From positions 1 through 58,935 of the forward strand of contig JADFQV010000005.1 of NCBI GenBank assembly GCA_022561635.1: a DNA stretch of 58,935 bases. Direction: 5' to 3'. Within the stretch, counting starts at the first letter, position 1. Every line of letters starts with the position of its first letter. The translations under genes were made by a program, and so were the position numbers. The notes beneath the pieces are model-generated. The model was given only the letters and a program-made list of their open reading frames with translations, did not search any database and was not told where the DNA came from. The stretch comes from Chloroflexota bacterium. Its GTDB lineage: Bacteria; Chloroflexota; Dehalococcoidia; SM23-28-2; RBG-16-64-32. Positions 1 to 14,947 of the stretch are shown in pieces.

Positions 1-615
1 GAATGACTGCTGGATGTTCGCCCCTTCGCTGCTCACGAAAAGGTGGCGCTGCAGCTGCGTCAACGCCGAGACGTAGTTGTAGGCGATCGCGGAGTTCAGG
101 TCGCGGACCCGCGCCGAGACGTCGCGCACGTAGTCCACCGCGTCGTTCAGGGGCACGTCTCGGGGGTCGATCTCGGCCTGGAAGTGCGTCTCGTCCTGCC
201 GAACGTCGATCGGTGCCAGTTCGAGGTCGTAGAGCGAGGAGCCAAGCGCGCCGTAGCGCGAACGCGCGGCGTCCTTCCCCCGGGCGTTGGCGACCGCTCG
301 CCCGTAGGCGCTGTCCAGCGCCTCGCGCAGCCGCTCCTGGAGGCGGGGCAGGTCCGCCGTGCCGACGATCTCGCCGACGTAGCCCGGCGAAACGACGTTC
401 TGGCCGGCCAGCACGCGCACGCCGAACGAAAAGCCGTAGTCCTCGGTGCCGAACTTGTCCATCCCGTTCTCGGCGACGGCCACCTTGCCTTCGCTGATTT
501 CGATGCGCACGTCGGCGTAGCGGCAGAAGCGCTTGCTCTTCGGGTACGACGAGACGAGATCGAATACGGCGTCGCGAACGCCGGGGATGACGTCGATGCT
601 AACTTTCTCGGGCAC
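1..615 (-). CDS. TldD/PmbA family protein, N-terminal part (3' end outside the window)
   Basis: The ORF track missed this gene because its GTG start lies at 615 and its stop is beyond the window edge. The minus strand reads VPEKVSIDVIPGVRD and stays open for 205 codons. The stretch DYGFSFGVRVLAG followed by a GTADL-like segment resembles the N-terminal domain of TldD/PmbA proteins, which process modified peptides or act as metalloproteases. The zinc HExxxH motif of TldD would lie further downstream, so catalytic status cannot be judged. GGAGG sits about 7 bases before the GTG. The gene follows gltD in the same direction after about 90 bases. The family call rests on overall resemblance, so other TldD-fold members are possible. 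Confidence 0.72.
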   Translation of the reverse strand, partial: MPEKVSIDVIPGVRDAVFDLVSSYPKSKRFCRYADVRIEISEGKVAVAENGMDKFGTEDYGFSFGVRVLAGQNVVSPGYVGEIVGTADLPRLQERLREALDSAYGRAVANARGKDAARSRYGALGSSLYDLELAPIDVRQDETHFQAEIDPRDVPLNDAVDYVRDVSARVRDLNSAIAYNYVSALTQLQRHLFVSSEGANIQQSF

Positions 616-703
616 GTGTTGCCTCCGTCTGGCGGGTGAGGGCGGGCGATGTGTCCTGCGGGCCGGGCACGAGCGAAATTGTAAGCGGGCGCGGCTGGCC
701 GGT

Positions 704-2132
704 CTAGTTGCCGGGCAGGGCCGTCTCGCCCATCAGGTAGCGGTCGATGCCGCGGGCGGCCGTGCGCCCTTCCTGGATCGCCCAGACGATCAGCGACTGG
801 CCGCGCGTCATGTCGCCGGCGGTGAAGACGCCGGGCACGCTGGTCGCCTTGTCCTGGCCGCAGACGACGTTGCCGCGGTCGTTCACCTCGACTCCCAGCT
901 GGTCGAGCATGTAACGCTCGGGTCCCAGGAAACCCATCGCCAGCAGCAGCAGGTCGACGCGCTCCTCGAACTCCGTTCCCGGGACTTCCTTCATCACCAT
1001 GCGGCCGTCCTCGCGTGCGAACTCGACCTGGTTGCCGTGGAGCTTCTGGAGGACGCCGTTGTCGCCTGAGAGGCGCGTCGTCTGCACCGAGAACTCACGC
1101 TCGCCGCCCTCTTCGTGCGCCGCGGACACTCGGTAGATGTTCGGGTACGTCGGCCACGGCGTGTCTGTCGGGCGGTGCTCCGGCGGTTCCGGCATGATCT
1201 CCATCTGGATGACCGACTTAGCGCCCTGGCGGTGCACCGTCCCCAGGCAGTCCGCGCCGGTATCGCCGCCGCCCAGGATGATCACCCGCTTGCCCTTCGC
1301 CGAGATAAACTGCGCCTCCGGGATCTCGTCGCCGGCGTTGCGCTTGTTCTGCAGCGGCAGGAACTCCATCGCGAAGTACGTGCCAGTCAGCTCGCGTCCC
1401 GGCACCTCCAGGTCGCGCGAGTGTGTCGCGCCGCCGGTCAGGCAGAGCGCGTCGTACTCCTTGCGCAGGTCGCCCGCGTCAATCTCCTTGCCGACGTTGG
1501 AGTTGGGGCGGAACTCGACGCCTTCGGCCTCCATCTGCTCCATGCGGCTGTCGATGGTCCACTTCTCCATCTTGAAGTCCGGGATGCCGTACCTGAGGAG
1601 GCCGCCGATCCGCGAGTCACGCTCGAACACTGTCACGGCGTGGCCGGCGCGGGCGAGCTGCTGCGCCGCCGCCAGGCCTGCGGGCCCGGAGCCGATGATG
1701 GCGACGCGCTTTCCCGTCAGGTGGTCCGGCGGCTCCGGCTTAATCCAACCCTCCTTGCGGGCGCGCTCGATAATCTCCAGTTCGATCTGCTTGATCGTCA
1801 CGGCGTCGTCGTTGATCGCCAGCACGCAGGACGATTCGCAGGGTGCGGGGCAGAGGCGGCCGGTGAACTCCGGGAAGTTGTTCGTCGCGTGCAGGCGGTC
1901 GATCGCCTCGTGCCAGAGGTCGCGGTAAACGAGGTCGTTCCAATCGGGAATGATGTTGCCCAGCGGGCAGCCCTGGTGGCAGAAGGGGATGCCGCAGTCC
2001 ATGCAGCGCGCCGCCTGCTTCTGCAGGTGTTTGGGCGGGAAGTCCTGGTAGACCTCCAACCAGTCGTGCAGGCGCTTCTTCACGGGGCGCCTCTTCGGCA
2101 CCTCGCGCGCGAACTCCATGAAGCCGGTTGGC

Positions 2133-2140
<8 letters not shown>
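704..2140 (-). CDS. gltD: Glutamate synthase small subunit (NADPH-GltD)
   Basis: This is the 478-residue NADPH-oxidising beta subunit of glutamate synthase, which passes electrons through FAD and Fe-S centres to GltB. The N-terminal Fe-S region has [16 protein letters not shown] and [10 protein letters not shown] first dinucleotide-binding motif, [10 protein letters not shown], follows at about residue 150, and GGGDTGADC forms the second nucleotide-binding fold. Length is normal for the family. Its ATG lies 8 bases inside the end of gltB, so the two are translationally coupled and made together in the cytoplasm. Confidence 0.97.
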
Positions 2141-6788
<4,648 letters not shown>

Positions 6789-6992
6789 GAGCCCTCTCCT
6801 TGTTGCCCTAGATGCGCCTGGACGCAGCGCATTTCGCAGCCCTGCGTTTCGCGCGGGAGAGCACCGTAAGCGTCGGTGGGAACGATCGGCAGAAGACAGC
6901 GGCCGGTGCATCCGGAACGCTTGCAATCGCTATAGATGTCTCAGGCTTGATCATCCGTACCTCGTCCCCGCCGCCGGAAAAAGAATGTGTGT

Positions 6993-7021
6993 AGTATACC
7001 GGCGGCTCCTGGAGTTGTCTA
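6993..7021 (-). promoter_or_regulatory. Predicted promoter of gltBD
   Basis: On the minus strand TAGACA (7021-7016) and TATACT (6998-6993) are separated by 17 bases, each one mismatch from the sigma-70 consensus. Transcription would begin near 6986, giving a leader of about 200 bases before gltB. I recognised no known riboswitch in that leader; a glutamine-type motif was looked for and not found. Confidence 0.6.
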
Positions 7022-7163
7022 CGCCGCCACGATTTGCGGTCGGGGCGGCGTACTCCATAGACGTCTTCGATTGGCGTTCAAGTTACCATAGGCGAGAGCA
7101 GGTCGTCAAAGCGTTTCTCGCGCCTCAGGAGGCAGATTTTGCCTCCGCCGCTCGCCCAAGGTA

Positions 7164-7192
7164 TTGCATCAGGCGTGCGATTACGCTAAAAC
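7164..7192 (+). promoter_or_regulatory. Possible groL promoter
   Basis: TTGCAT and TAAAAC are spaced by 17 bases just upstream of the CIRCE inverted repeat, the usual place for a HrcA-controlled promoter. The match to sigma-70 consensus is only moderate (3/6 and 4/6). Confidence 0.4.
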
Positions 7193-7196
7193 TGTC

Positions 7197-8923
<1,727 letters not shown>

Positions 8924-9000
8924 GCGGCAGCAAACTGCACAAGCAGCAGCGTTCCACATTAGGCGTGCCGCCCGGGCGCCCCGAATAGGGGCCGCGGTCG

Positions 9001-9006
9001 TATAAT
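9001..9006 (+). promoter_or_regulatory. Predicted -10 element for the 140-residue hypothetical gene
   Basis: A perfect TATAAT lies 43 bases before the preferred ATG of the next gene. No good -35 is present. Instead, a five-pair stem (GCCCC-GAATA-GGGGC, 8978-8992) occupies that place; it may be the groL transcript end or a weak operator. Confidence 0.5.
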
Positions 9007-9048
9007 GAATCGAGAGGAAACGTAGATTTGTTCACGGAGAGTGGTGAG

Positions 9049-9471
9049 ATGATCGATCTTGAAGAGTTGCGCAACGTCGTCGACAACGCCGACGTCTTCA
9101 CGATCGGCTTTCGCATGTTCCCGGAACGACTGATCATCGACACGCGGAGCGAGGCCGAGGCCCCGCCGATGATCCGCGTCGTCAAGCCGGTCAACACCGT
9201 TGAGGAGCGATTCTTCTGGCTCGGCAAGGAACGCCCGCAGTTCTCGATGCCCGAACGCTTCACGTTCTTCATCTGGCCTCACTCCATGCGCTTCTTCGAA
9301 GACTCCGGCCTCGGCGATCTGATTCGCCAGCGCGTCTTACCCATCGACCCCGACTGCGGCCGCCAGATGGCGGAGAGCATCCAGCAGCTCGCTGTCCTGG
9401 AGCGGAAGGCAGAGCGCGACGCGATCACCGGCCGCAACTACGAGACCCTCTGGGAGCGCGTCGCAAGCTAG
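9049..9471 (+). CDS. Conserved-looking hypothetical protein, 140 residues
   Basis: I do not recognise this protein. It is soluble, acidic and basic in patches, with no signal peptide or membrane segment. It reads MIDLEELRNVVDNADVFTIGF and contains the aromatic-rich segment FTFFIWPHSMRFFE. The track starts at a TTG at 9028, seven codons earlier. I prefer the ATG at 9049, but the GAGAGG before the TTG keeps that start possible. Codon use matches the neighbours. It has its own TATAAT and is closed by a strong hairpin, so it looks like a single-gene unit. Confidence 0.75.
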   Translation: MIDLEELRNVVDNADVFTIGFRMFPERLIIDTRSEAEAPPMIRVVKPVNTVEERFFWLGKERPQFSMPERFTFFIWPHSMRFFEDSGLGDLIRQRVLPIDPDCGRQMAESIQQLAVLERKAERDAITGRNYETLWERVAS

Positions 9472-9492
9472 ACATTACGTACCACGCGAACG

Positions 9493-9517
9493 AAGGCCGC
9501 CCACTTCGGGCGGCCTT
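9493..9517 (+). terminator. Intrinsic-terminator-like hairpin
   Basis: AAGGCCGCCC, a five-base loop, then GGGCGGCCTT makes a perfect ten-pair stem 21 bases after the hypothetical gene. The following T tract is weak (TCGGCATCTT), so termination may be partial or factor-aided. Confidence 0.7.
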
Positions 9518-9585
9518 TCGGCATCTTCCCGTCGGCCACAGCGCGCGGTAGTATCGCGCCAGACCTCAGTCGCGAAAGGAGCCCC

Positions 9586-9975
9586 ATGGAACGACGAGCA
9601 ATCAACCCCTGGAGCTGGCAGGACGCCTACGGCTTCGTCCAGGCTAACGAAATCACCGGTGCCCAGAAAGTCCTCTATTGCTCCGGCCAGACGTCGGTCG
9701 ACGAAAGTGGCACGCCTGTACATGAGGGCGACATGGCCGCCCAGGCGGGTAAGGCGCTGGACAACCTTGAGGCTGTACTCAAGGACGCCGGCATGGACCT
9801 GAGCAACGTCGTGCATCTGACGATCTACACCACGGACGTCGACGCCACGATCGCCAGCCTCGGCACAATTGGGCCACGCCTCGCTCCGATCAAGGCCGCG
9901 CAGACTCTGATCGGCGTCGCCCGCCTAGCCTTCCCGCCGATGATGATCGAGATCGAAGCCACAGCCGTCGCCTGA
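9586..9975 (+). CDS. RidA/YjgF/UK114 family protein
   Basis: This 129-residue protein has the size and pattern of the RidA family, whose classical members hydrolyse reactive enamine/imine intermediates from PLP enzymes. The C-terminal GVARLAFPPMMIEIEATAVA carries the Arg of the VARL motif (Arg105 in E. coli RidA) and the family's IEIEA strand. The start is supported by AAAGGAGCCCC before the ATG. The N-terminus NPWSWQDAYGFVQAN differs from archetypal RidA, so it may belong to another Rid subgroup with a different substrate. The ROK kinase begins three bases after its stop. Confidence 0.88.
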   Translation: MERRAINPWSWQDAYGFVQANEITGAQKVLYCSGQTSVDESGTPVHEGDMAAQAGKALDNLEAVLKDAGMDLSNVVHLTIYTTDVDATIASLGTIGPRLAPIKAAQTLIGVARLAFPPMMIEIEATAVA

Positions 9976-9978
9976 CGC

Positions 9979-10941
9979 ATGCCAGACCTCTACGGCGCCA
10001 TCGACCTTGGTGGAACCAACGTGCGGGCGGTCATCGCCGGCCTCGACGGCAAGATCAGCGGTGACGACCGGCGCCCGTCGCACGCCAGCGATGGTCTCGA
10101 CGCGACGATTGAGACGCTGCTGGCCTCCCTGGCCCAGGCGTGCTCGGCGGCCGGCGTCGAAGCCAGCGCCCTCGGCGGCCTCGGCGTCGCTACCCCCGGC
10201 TGGGTGGACACGGAACGCGGCATCGTGCCGGCGGCGCCACAGCTTGTCGGCTGGCGGGATGTGCCACTCGTCGAAATGCTGCAAGAGCGCCTCGGCCTCG
10301 CCGTCCGTCTGGAAAACGACGCCAACGCCGCCGCGCTCGGCGAGAACGTCTTCGGGGCCGGGCGCGGCACGCGGCACATGCTCTACATAACGGTAAGCAC
10401 TGGCGTCGGCGCAGGGATCATCGCCGACGGGCGCCTCTACGGCGGCGCGAAAGGTTCCGCCGGCGAGATCGGTCACACGATCGTCGACCCCTCCGGCCCG
10501 CCCTGCGGTTGCGGCAAGCGCGGCTGCCTCGAGTCGCTCTCCTCCGGCACGGCGATCGCCCGCCGGGCGGTGGAGGCCGTGGACCGCGGCGACTCAGCCG
10601 TGCTGGCCGCTATCAGAGAGCGCGAGGGTCACCTCGCCGCGCGCCTTGTCGCCGACGCTGCACGCCAGGGAGACGCGGCGAGCATCGCCATCTACGAGGA
10701 GGCGGGGTTCTTCCTGGGGATCGCACTGGCCAACGCCGTCAACTTGCTCAGCCCCGAGGCGATCGTCCTCGGTGGCGGCGTCATGCAGGCCAAGGATCTC
10801 TTCCTACCGCGCGCCGAGGAGACGATGCGCGATCGGGCGCTGGACGAGCCGTTGAAGCACATGCGCCTCGCCGAAGCCGAACTGGGCGACCGGGCCGGCG
10901 TCATGGGGATGATCGCCCGCGTCGGCCAGCCGGCTGGTTGA
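9979..10941 (+). CDS. ROK family sugar kinase (glucokinase-like)
   Basis: This 320-residue protein has the ROK layout: an N-terminal phosphate loop (AIDLGGTNVRAVIAG), the sugar-site ENDANAAALGE, and the zinc motif GHTIVDPSGPPCGCGKRGC (one His and three Cys). GGGV near the C-terminus completes the ATP site. ROK proteins phosphorylate glucose, N-acetylmannosamine or fructose, or act as repressors; there is no N-terminal DNA-binding domain here, so it is a kinase. The substrate is unresolved, with glucose most likely. It starts three bases after the RidA-like gene and is probably cotranscribed. Confidence 0.92.
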   Translation: MPDLYGAIDLGGTNVRAVIAGLDGKISGDDRRPSHASDGLDATIETLLASLAQACSAAGVEASALGGLGVATPGWVDTERGIVPAAPQLVGWRDVPLVEMLQERLGLAVRLENDANAAALGENVFGAGRGTRHMLYITVSTGVGAGIIADGRLYGGAKGSAGEIGHTIVDPSGPPCGCGKRGCLESLSSGTAIARRAVEAVDRGDSAVLAAIREREGHLAARLVADAARQGDAASIAIYEEAGFFLGIALANAVNLLSPEAIVLGGGVMQAKDLFLPRAEETMRDRALDEPLKHMRLAEAELGDRAGVMGMIARVGQPAG

Positions 10942-10947
10942 CGCGGC

Positions 10948-11466
10948 TCAGGCCCGTGCCCGCCGGCGGCGCCAGTGACGGCCCGGACGGCCCTTCTTCG
11001 GCTCTTCCGCCTCCAGCTCCGGCGCCATGTTCGCCCGCTCTCGCTCGACGATCGGCTGGCACACGGAGATGATGCGCGACAGTCGCTCGGCGATCTCGGA
11101 GGCCAGCGCGGCCGATGGCGGGTCATACGGGATCGTTTCGTGCAGACGCGCCCAGGACGCCGTCCATTCCTCTAGCTCAACCTGCGGTCCCAGCTGTGCC
11201 TGGATCTCCGGCATGTATGGCGCGATCAGCTCCGCCCAGCGGTAGGAAAAGTCGTGCGGCCCTTCGAAATGGAGGCCGATCTCGATGCGTTCTGTCTTGC
11301 GCGTCAGGCAGACCTCGTAGTGCACCTTCGGCGAGTGGAAATGCAGCTGGAACCAGACGAAGCGGACGCGGTGGGTGCAGGCTTCACGCAGCGCCGTCGG
11401 CAGCGCGGCCAGAGTCTCCTCTTCGATCCTGTCCATGAACTCGCGGACGCGCATGCGGGGCGGCAT
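10948..11466 (-). CDS. Hypothetical protein, 172 residues
   Basis: I do not assign a family. The protein is soluble, with a His/aromatic-rich core (VRFVWFQLHFHSPKVHYEV), a middle segment IEIGLHFEGPHDFSYRW, and a basic tail ending GRHWRRRRARA that could contact nucleic acid. It converges with the ROK kinase gene with only six bases between the stops. An internal ATG four codons in is an alternative start. Codon use resembles the neighbours and reading is uninterrupted, so it is likely a real gene. Confidence 0.7.
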   Translation of the reverse strand: MPPRMRVREFMDRIEEETLAALPTALREACTHRVRFVWFQLHFHSPKVHYEVCLTRKTERIEIGLHFEGPHDFSYRWAELIAPYMPEIQAQLGPQVELEEWTASWARLHETIPYDPPSAALASEIAERLSRIISVCQPIVERERANMAPELEAEEPKKGRPGRHWRRRRARA

Positions 11467-11587
11467 GCGACCAGATTGGTGCTAACGGCGGCGCAGGTCA
11501 AGGTGTAATCAGCGCGCGGCCGCTGATACAATCGGGTCGATCGTCCACCAACGCTAGAGGCTCGCGAGCCCGAGTCGGGAGGTCTGG

Positions 11588-12382
11588 ATGGCAACGCTGA
11601 TCGTCATCGCAATCATCATCGTCCCATTCGTTATCGTCGTGATGCTGTTCGTCGGGATGTACAACGGCCTTGTGCGGTCGCGAAACCGCGTGAAAGAGGC
11701 TTGGTCTGGCATCGACGTCCAGCTAAGGCGCAGGGCGAGCCTCGTGCCCAACCTTGTCGAGACCGTGCGTGGATACGCCGAGCACGAGCGCGGGACGTTC
11801 GAAGAGGTGACGCGAGCCCGCTCCATGCTGGAGCAGGCGCAGCAGGGCGGCGGCCCGGCAGACCAAGCGCTCGCCAACAACATGCTGACGGGCGCCCTGC
11901 GGCACCTCTTCGCCGTTGCCGAGGACTATCCGGAGCTGCAGGCCGCCGGCAACTTCCGCCAGCTCCAGACCGAACTCTCCGACATCGAGGAGAAGATCGC
12001 CTTCGCGCGCCAGTTCTACAACTCCAACGTCCTCGGCTACAACAACCGCATCCAGGTCGTGCCCGCAGTGTTCATCGCCGGCACGTTCGGCTTCACCGCG
12101 GAGCAGTTCTTCGAGACGGACGAGGACGGGCGCGCCGAGGTCAGCGTCGACTTCAGCCGCGAGCCGACGCCACCGCCGGCACCCACGCCGGCGCCCCCGA
12201 CGCCTACGCCGACGCCTACGCCGACGCCTCCGCCGACGCCGCCGCCTCCGCCGACGCCGACGCCTCCGCCGACGCCTACGCCTCCGCCGACGCCTACGCC
12301 TCCGCCGACGCCCCCGCCGCCCCCGGGCGGCGGCGCTTCCGCCGGCGGGTCAGCCCCGGACCAGAGCGGGACGTCTGGCTAG
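11588..12382 (+). CDS. LemA family protein with Pro/Thr-rich tail
   Basis: This 264-residue protein begins with a hydrophobic anchor (residues about 3-23) followed by the LemA helical domain: YNGLVRSRNRVKEAWSGIDVQL, then DIEEKIAFARQFYNSNVLGYN. LemA proteins are membrane-anchored helical bundles of unclear function, often next to HtpX-type proteases. From about residue 192 the chain becomes a low-complexity Pro/Thr tail of roughly 55 residues, an addition to the usual 180-200-residue family. A TACAAT (11527-11532) with an upstream TG may serve as promoter, and CGGGAGGTCTGG precedes the ATG. The HtpX-like gene follows after 12 bases. Confidence 0.92.
   Translation: MATLIVIAIIIVPFVIVVMLFVGMYNGLVRSRNRVKEAWSGIDVQLRRRASLVPNLVETVRGYAEHERGTFEEVTRARSMLEQAQQGGGPADQALANNMLTGALRHLFAVAEDYPELQAAGNFRQLQTELSDIEEKIAFARQFYNSNVLGYNNRIQVVPAVFIAGTFGFTAEQFFETDEDGRAEVSVDFSREPTPPPAPTPAPPTPTPTPTPTPPPTPPPPPTPTPPPTPTPPPTPTPPPTPPPPPGGGASAGGSAPDQSGTSG
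12164..12325 (+). repeat. Tandem coding repeat for the LemA Pro/Thr tail
   Basis: About 160 bases are built from imperfect CCGACGCCTACG and CCTCCGCCGACG units encoding PTPT and PPPT blocks. Short tandem units like these are prone to slippage, so tail length is likely variable between strains and error-prone in assembly. Confidence 0.85.
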
Positions 12383-12394
12383 CGCGTTCGCTTG

Positions 12395-13366
12395 ATGGAC
12401 GACTCGTCCCCGGTTCCGCAAGAGCGGGTGCTCATCTGGGACCGCATCGACGCCAACAAGTGGCGCACGCTCCTCCTCATCGCGAGCTTTGTCGTCCTCA
12501 CCGCGCTCTTCTTCGCCGCCATGGGCACGGTGATCGCCCTCTACGCCGGCGTCGATCCAGAAGTCGATCCCATGCTCACGCTGCAGATCGCCGCTGCCAC
12601 CGGGCTCATCGCAACGGTCGTCGGTGTCATCATGTACTACGCCGCGACGGCCGCAGTGCTGTCGATCTCCGGCGGGCACGAGGTCACCATCGCCCAGGAG
12701 CCGGAGCTGTACCGCGTCGTCGAGAACCTGAGCATCGGCTCCGGCCTGCCGATGCCCAAGATCTGGGTGATCGAGGACAGCGCGCCGAACGCCTTCGCCG
12801 CCGGCCGCGACCCGGGGCGGGCGCACGTCGCCGTGACCCGTGGCCTCCTCGACAAGCTTGAGAAGCGCGAGCTGGAGGCTGTCATGGCGCACGAGATGTC
12901 GCACATCGGCAACTACGACATCCGGATCATGACGACGGCGGCGGTAGTCGTCGGCCTGTTGGCTCTCCTCGCGGACGTGATGCTGCGCTTCACCTGGTAC
13001 GGCGCCGGTGCGAGGCGGAGCAACCGGGGCAAGGGCGGCGGCATGGTCGCGCTGGCCCTTCTCGCCGTCTCGATCCTCTTCATCGTCCTCTCGCCGCTCA
13101 TCGCGTCCGCGTTGCGATTCGCCGTTTCCCGCCAGCGGGAGTTCCTGGCCGACGCCTCCGGCGCGCTCCTCTGCCGCAACCCCGCCGCACTGGCCGACGC
13201 TCTGGAAAAGATAGCGGCTGACCCGGAGCCGCTGGAAGTCGCGAACAAGGCCACCGCCCACCTCTACATCGAGAACCCGCTCAAGGAGCACAAGAGCTTC
13301 CTCAACGGCCTCTTCGCCACTCACCCGCCCGTGGACGAGCGCATCAAACTCCTGCGCGCGATGTGA
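12395..13366 (+). CDS. M48 family zinc metalloprotease, HtpX-like
   Basis: This 323-residue membrane protease has two N-terminal membrane segments (about 24-46 and 65-85), the zinc motif HEMSH at residues 166-170, and two further hydrophobic segments after it, the HtpX topology. HtpX-type enzymes degrade damaged membrane proteins. The second-half SRQREFLADASGA supplies the downstream Glu ligand region. The track begins at a TTG; I use the adjacent ATG at 12395 since neither has a clear Shine-Dalgarno. It follows lemA, a common pairing, and its stop overlaps the GNAT start by four bases. Confidence 0.93.
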   Translation: MDDSSPVPQERVLIWDRIDANKWRTLLLIASFVVLTALFFAAMGTVIALYAGVDPEVDPMLTLQIAAATGLIATVVGVIMYYAATAAVLSISGGHEVTIAQEPELYRVVENLSIGSGLPMPKIWVIEDSAPNAFAAGRDPGRAHVAVTRGLLDKLEKRELEAVMAHEMSHIGNYDIRIMTTAAVVVGLLALLADVMLRFTWYGAGARRSNRGKGGGMVALALLAVSILFIVLSPLIASALRFAVSRQREFLADASGALLCRNPAALADALEKIAADPEPLEVANKATAHLYIENPLKEHKSFLNGLFATHPPVDERIKLLRAM

Positions 13367-13821
13367 CGATCGTGCCACCTCTATTGCGTCTCGCCCGCCC
13401 GGAAGACGTCGACGCCGTCACCCGGCTCATGGCCTCCGAGTCCCTGCCAGCGGTCGAAGTTGACGAGTGGCTGAGCAGCTTCTGGGTGCTGGACGACGCT
13501 GGAACGCTCGTCGGCTGCGCGGGCATCGAGCGCTACGGAGATGCGGCCCTTCTGCGGTCTGTCGTAGTGGCCGAAGCGCTGCGGGGAAGCGGCGAAGGCG
13601 TCCGCATGACGGAGCGCGCCCTGACCTTCGCAAGGGACGACGGCGCTCGGCGTTGCTATCTGTTCACGATGACCGCGCCACAGTTCTTCTCGCGGTTCGG
13701 CTTCGAACGCTGCCGGCTGGACGACTTCGAGCCCGCGGTGCGGCGGTCCTGGCAGTGGCAGGCCATCTCCGGAAACGAGGCGCTCGCGGAGCAGGTGATC
13801 CCCATGCGCGCCGATCTCTAG
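13363..13821 (+). CDS. GNAT family N-acetyltransferase (ArsN2-like)
   Basis: This 152-residue protein shows the GNAT fold signature: an N-terminal strand LLRLARPEDVDAVTRLM, the acetyl-CoA region SVVVAEALRGSGEGVRMTERAL (a degenerate R/QxxGxG/A loop) and the late FFSRFGFERC motif. Overall pattern and length recall small acetyltransferases found with arsenic genes (ArsN2), but no ars genes are nearby, so the substrate is open. The GTG start overlaps the protease stop in a GTGA arrangement, implying translational coupling with the lemA-htpX unit. Confidence 0.85.
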   Translation: MTIVPPLLRLARPEDVDAVTRLMASESLPAVEVDEWLSSFWVLDDAGTLVGCAGIERYGDAALLRSVVVAEALRGSGEGVRMTERALTFARDDGARRCYLFTMTAPQFFSRFGFERCRLDDFEPAVRRSWQWQAISGNEALAEQVIPMRADL

Positions 13822-13833
13822 GCCCGCTCGTTC

Positions 13834-14877
13834 CTAGGCTGCGACTTCCACGCCGGCGCCCGCGATCACCTCGCCGATCGCCCAGACCCCCAGACCGGCC
13901 GCGCGGAAGCGGTCCTGGGCGTCGCTGGCGCGGTCCTGTGCGACCGCCATCAGCAGCCCACCCGACGTCTGTGGGTCGAACAGCACGTCGGCCATCGCCT
14001 CGCTAACCTTCGGGTCCATGCGGACGTGCTCGCCGTAGAACTCACGGTTCCGCCTCGCTCCGGCCGTGGAGATGCCGCCCTTCGCGTGCTCCAGCGCGCC
14101 CGGCAGGGTGGGCACCGCCGCTGCGATGATGCGCAGGCAGATGTCACCCGCCACCGCGATCTCCCGCGCGTGGCCCATCAGGCTGTAGCCGGTAACGTCC
14201 GTCATCGCCCTGGTGCCGATCTCGCGCGCGATGTGTGCGGCGTGGCGGTTGAGCGTCGTCATGCTCTCAACCGCGGTCGCCAGCTGCTCCGCCGACGCCT
14301 CGTCGCGGCCGGCCGCCGTCGTAATGATGCCCGTTCCCAGCGCCTTCGTCAGGAAAAGGACGTCTCCCGCCTGCGCGCCTCCTTTGCGGAAGATGGCATC
14401 CGGATGCACCAGCCCCAGCACGCAGAGGCCGTACTTCGGCTCGTCGTCGAGGATCGTGTGCCCGCCGGCGATGACGCCGCCTGCCTCGCGTACCTTTTCA
14501 GCGCCTCCCTGGATTATCCTGGCGATCGTCTCCGACGCCATGTCTTCGGGGAACGCCGCTATGTTCAGCGCCAGCACGACTTCCCCGCCCATGGCGTAGA
14601 CGTCGCTCATGGCGTTCGTCGCGGAGATCGCGCCGTAGTCGTATGCGTCGTCCACCAAAGGCGCGAAGAAGTCGACCGTCAGCACGACCGCCTGCTCGTC
14701 GTTCAAGCGATAGACGGCGGCGTCGTCCGGCGCGGTCAGGCCCACCAGCAGATCAGGCTGATCGGCGGAGAGGTCCGACAGGTGCTCCAGCACCTGCGAT
14801 AGCTCCCGCATTCCCGCCTTGCCCGCGCAACCCGCGCAGGACGCCAGCTTCGTCAGCCGCTCCGTACCGCTCGCCAT
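13834..14877 (-). CDS. selD: Selenide, water dikinase
   Basis: The 347-residue enzyme makes selenophosphate from selenide and ATP. The start at 14877 is supported by AAAGGAGCGGC; the track ORF wrongly extends 144 codons upstream into the divergent gene. The N-terminus LTKLASCAGCAGKAG places Cys17 and Lys20 where the catalytic pair sits in E. coli SelD. It uses Cys, not selenocysteine. GGHTILDDEPKYG and DVTGYSLMGH are conserved AIR-synthase-like motifs, and DPQTSGGLL closes the family pattern. No selA, selB, tRNA-Sec or ybbB-like gene is in the window, so whether selenophosphate feeds selenoproteins or selenouridine cannot be seen. It converges with the GNAT gene. Confidence 0.96.
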   Translation of the reverse strand: MASGTERLTKLASCAGCAGKAGMRELSQVLEHLSDLSADQPDLLVGLTAPDDAAVYRLNDEQAVVLTVDFFAPLVDDAYDYGAISATNAMSDVYAMGGEVVLALNIAAFPEDMASETIARIIQGGAEKVREAGGVIAGGHTILDDEPKYGLCVLGLVHPDAIFRKGGAQAGDVLFLTKALGTGIITTAAGRDEASAEQLATAVESMTTLNRHAAHIAREIGTRAMTDVTGYSLMGHAREIAVAGDICLRIIAAAVPTLPGALEHAKGGISTAGARRNREFYGEHVRMDPKVSEAMADVLFDPQTSGGLLMAVAQDRASDAQDRFRAAGLGVWAIGEVIAGAGVEVAA

Positions 14878-14909
14878 GCCGCTCCTTTCGCTCGGTTCGT
14901 GCGTTGTCC

Positions 14910-14939
14910 AGTATAAGCCCGCTTTCGTCGCGCTATTCT
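14910..14939. promoter_or_regulatory. Back-to-back promoter elements for selD and the serine hydrolase
   Basis: On the minus strand TATACT (14915-14910) lies 33 bases before selD. On the plus strand TATTCT (14934-14939) lies eight bases before the hydrolase ATG, and TATAAG (14912-14917) overlaps the minus element. The 70-base gap must hold both promoters, so the two genes may interfere with each other. Confidence 0.45.
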
Positions 14940-14947
14940 TACTACGT

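Larger units (their letters stand above)
6789..7196. other. Divergent intergenic region between gltB and groL
   Basis: This region of about 400 bases holds no convincing gene; the + strand ORF running through it lacks a family look and ends inside the CIRCE site. It contains the gltBD promoter and its long leader. It also has a small stem-loop at 7128-7147 (GGAGGCA, six-base loop, TGCCTCC) with no T tract, and a weak groL promoter next to the CIRCE element. Confidence 0.6.

Noticed and set aside
6789-6926. N-terminal extension of GltB or a leader peptide from the ATG at 6926
   Set aside because: The extra 46 residues are Arg-rich and unlike GltB, and a strong Shine-Dalgarno sits directly before the ATG at 6788.
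7128-7147. Stem-loop upstream of groL as a terminator
   Set aside because: Seven pairs but no T tract, and both flanking genes point away from it.
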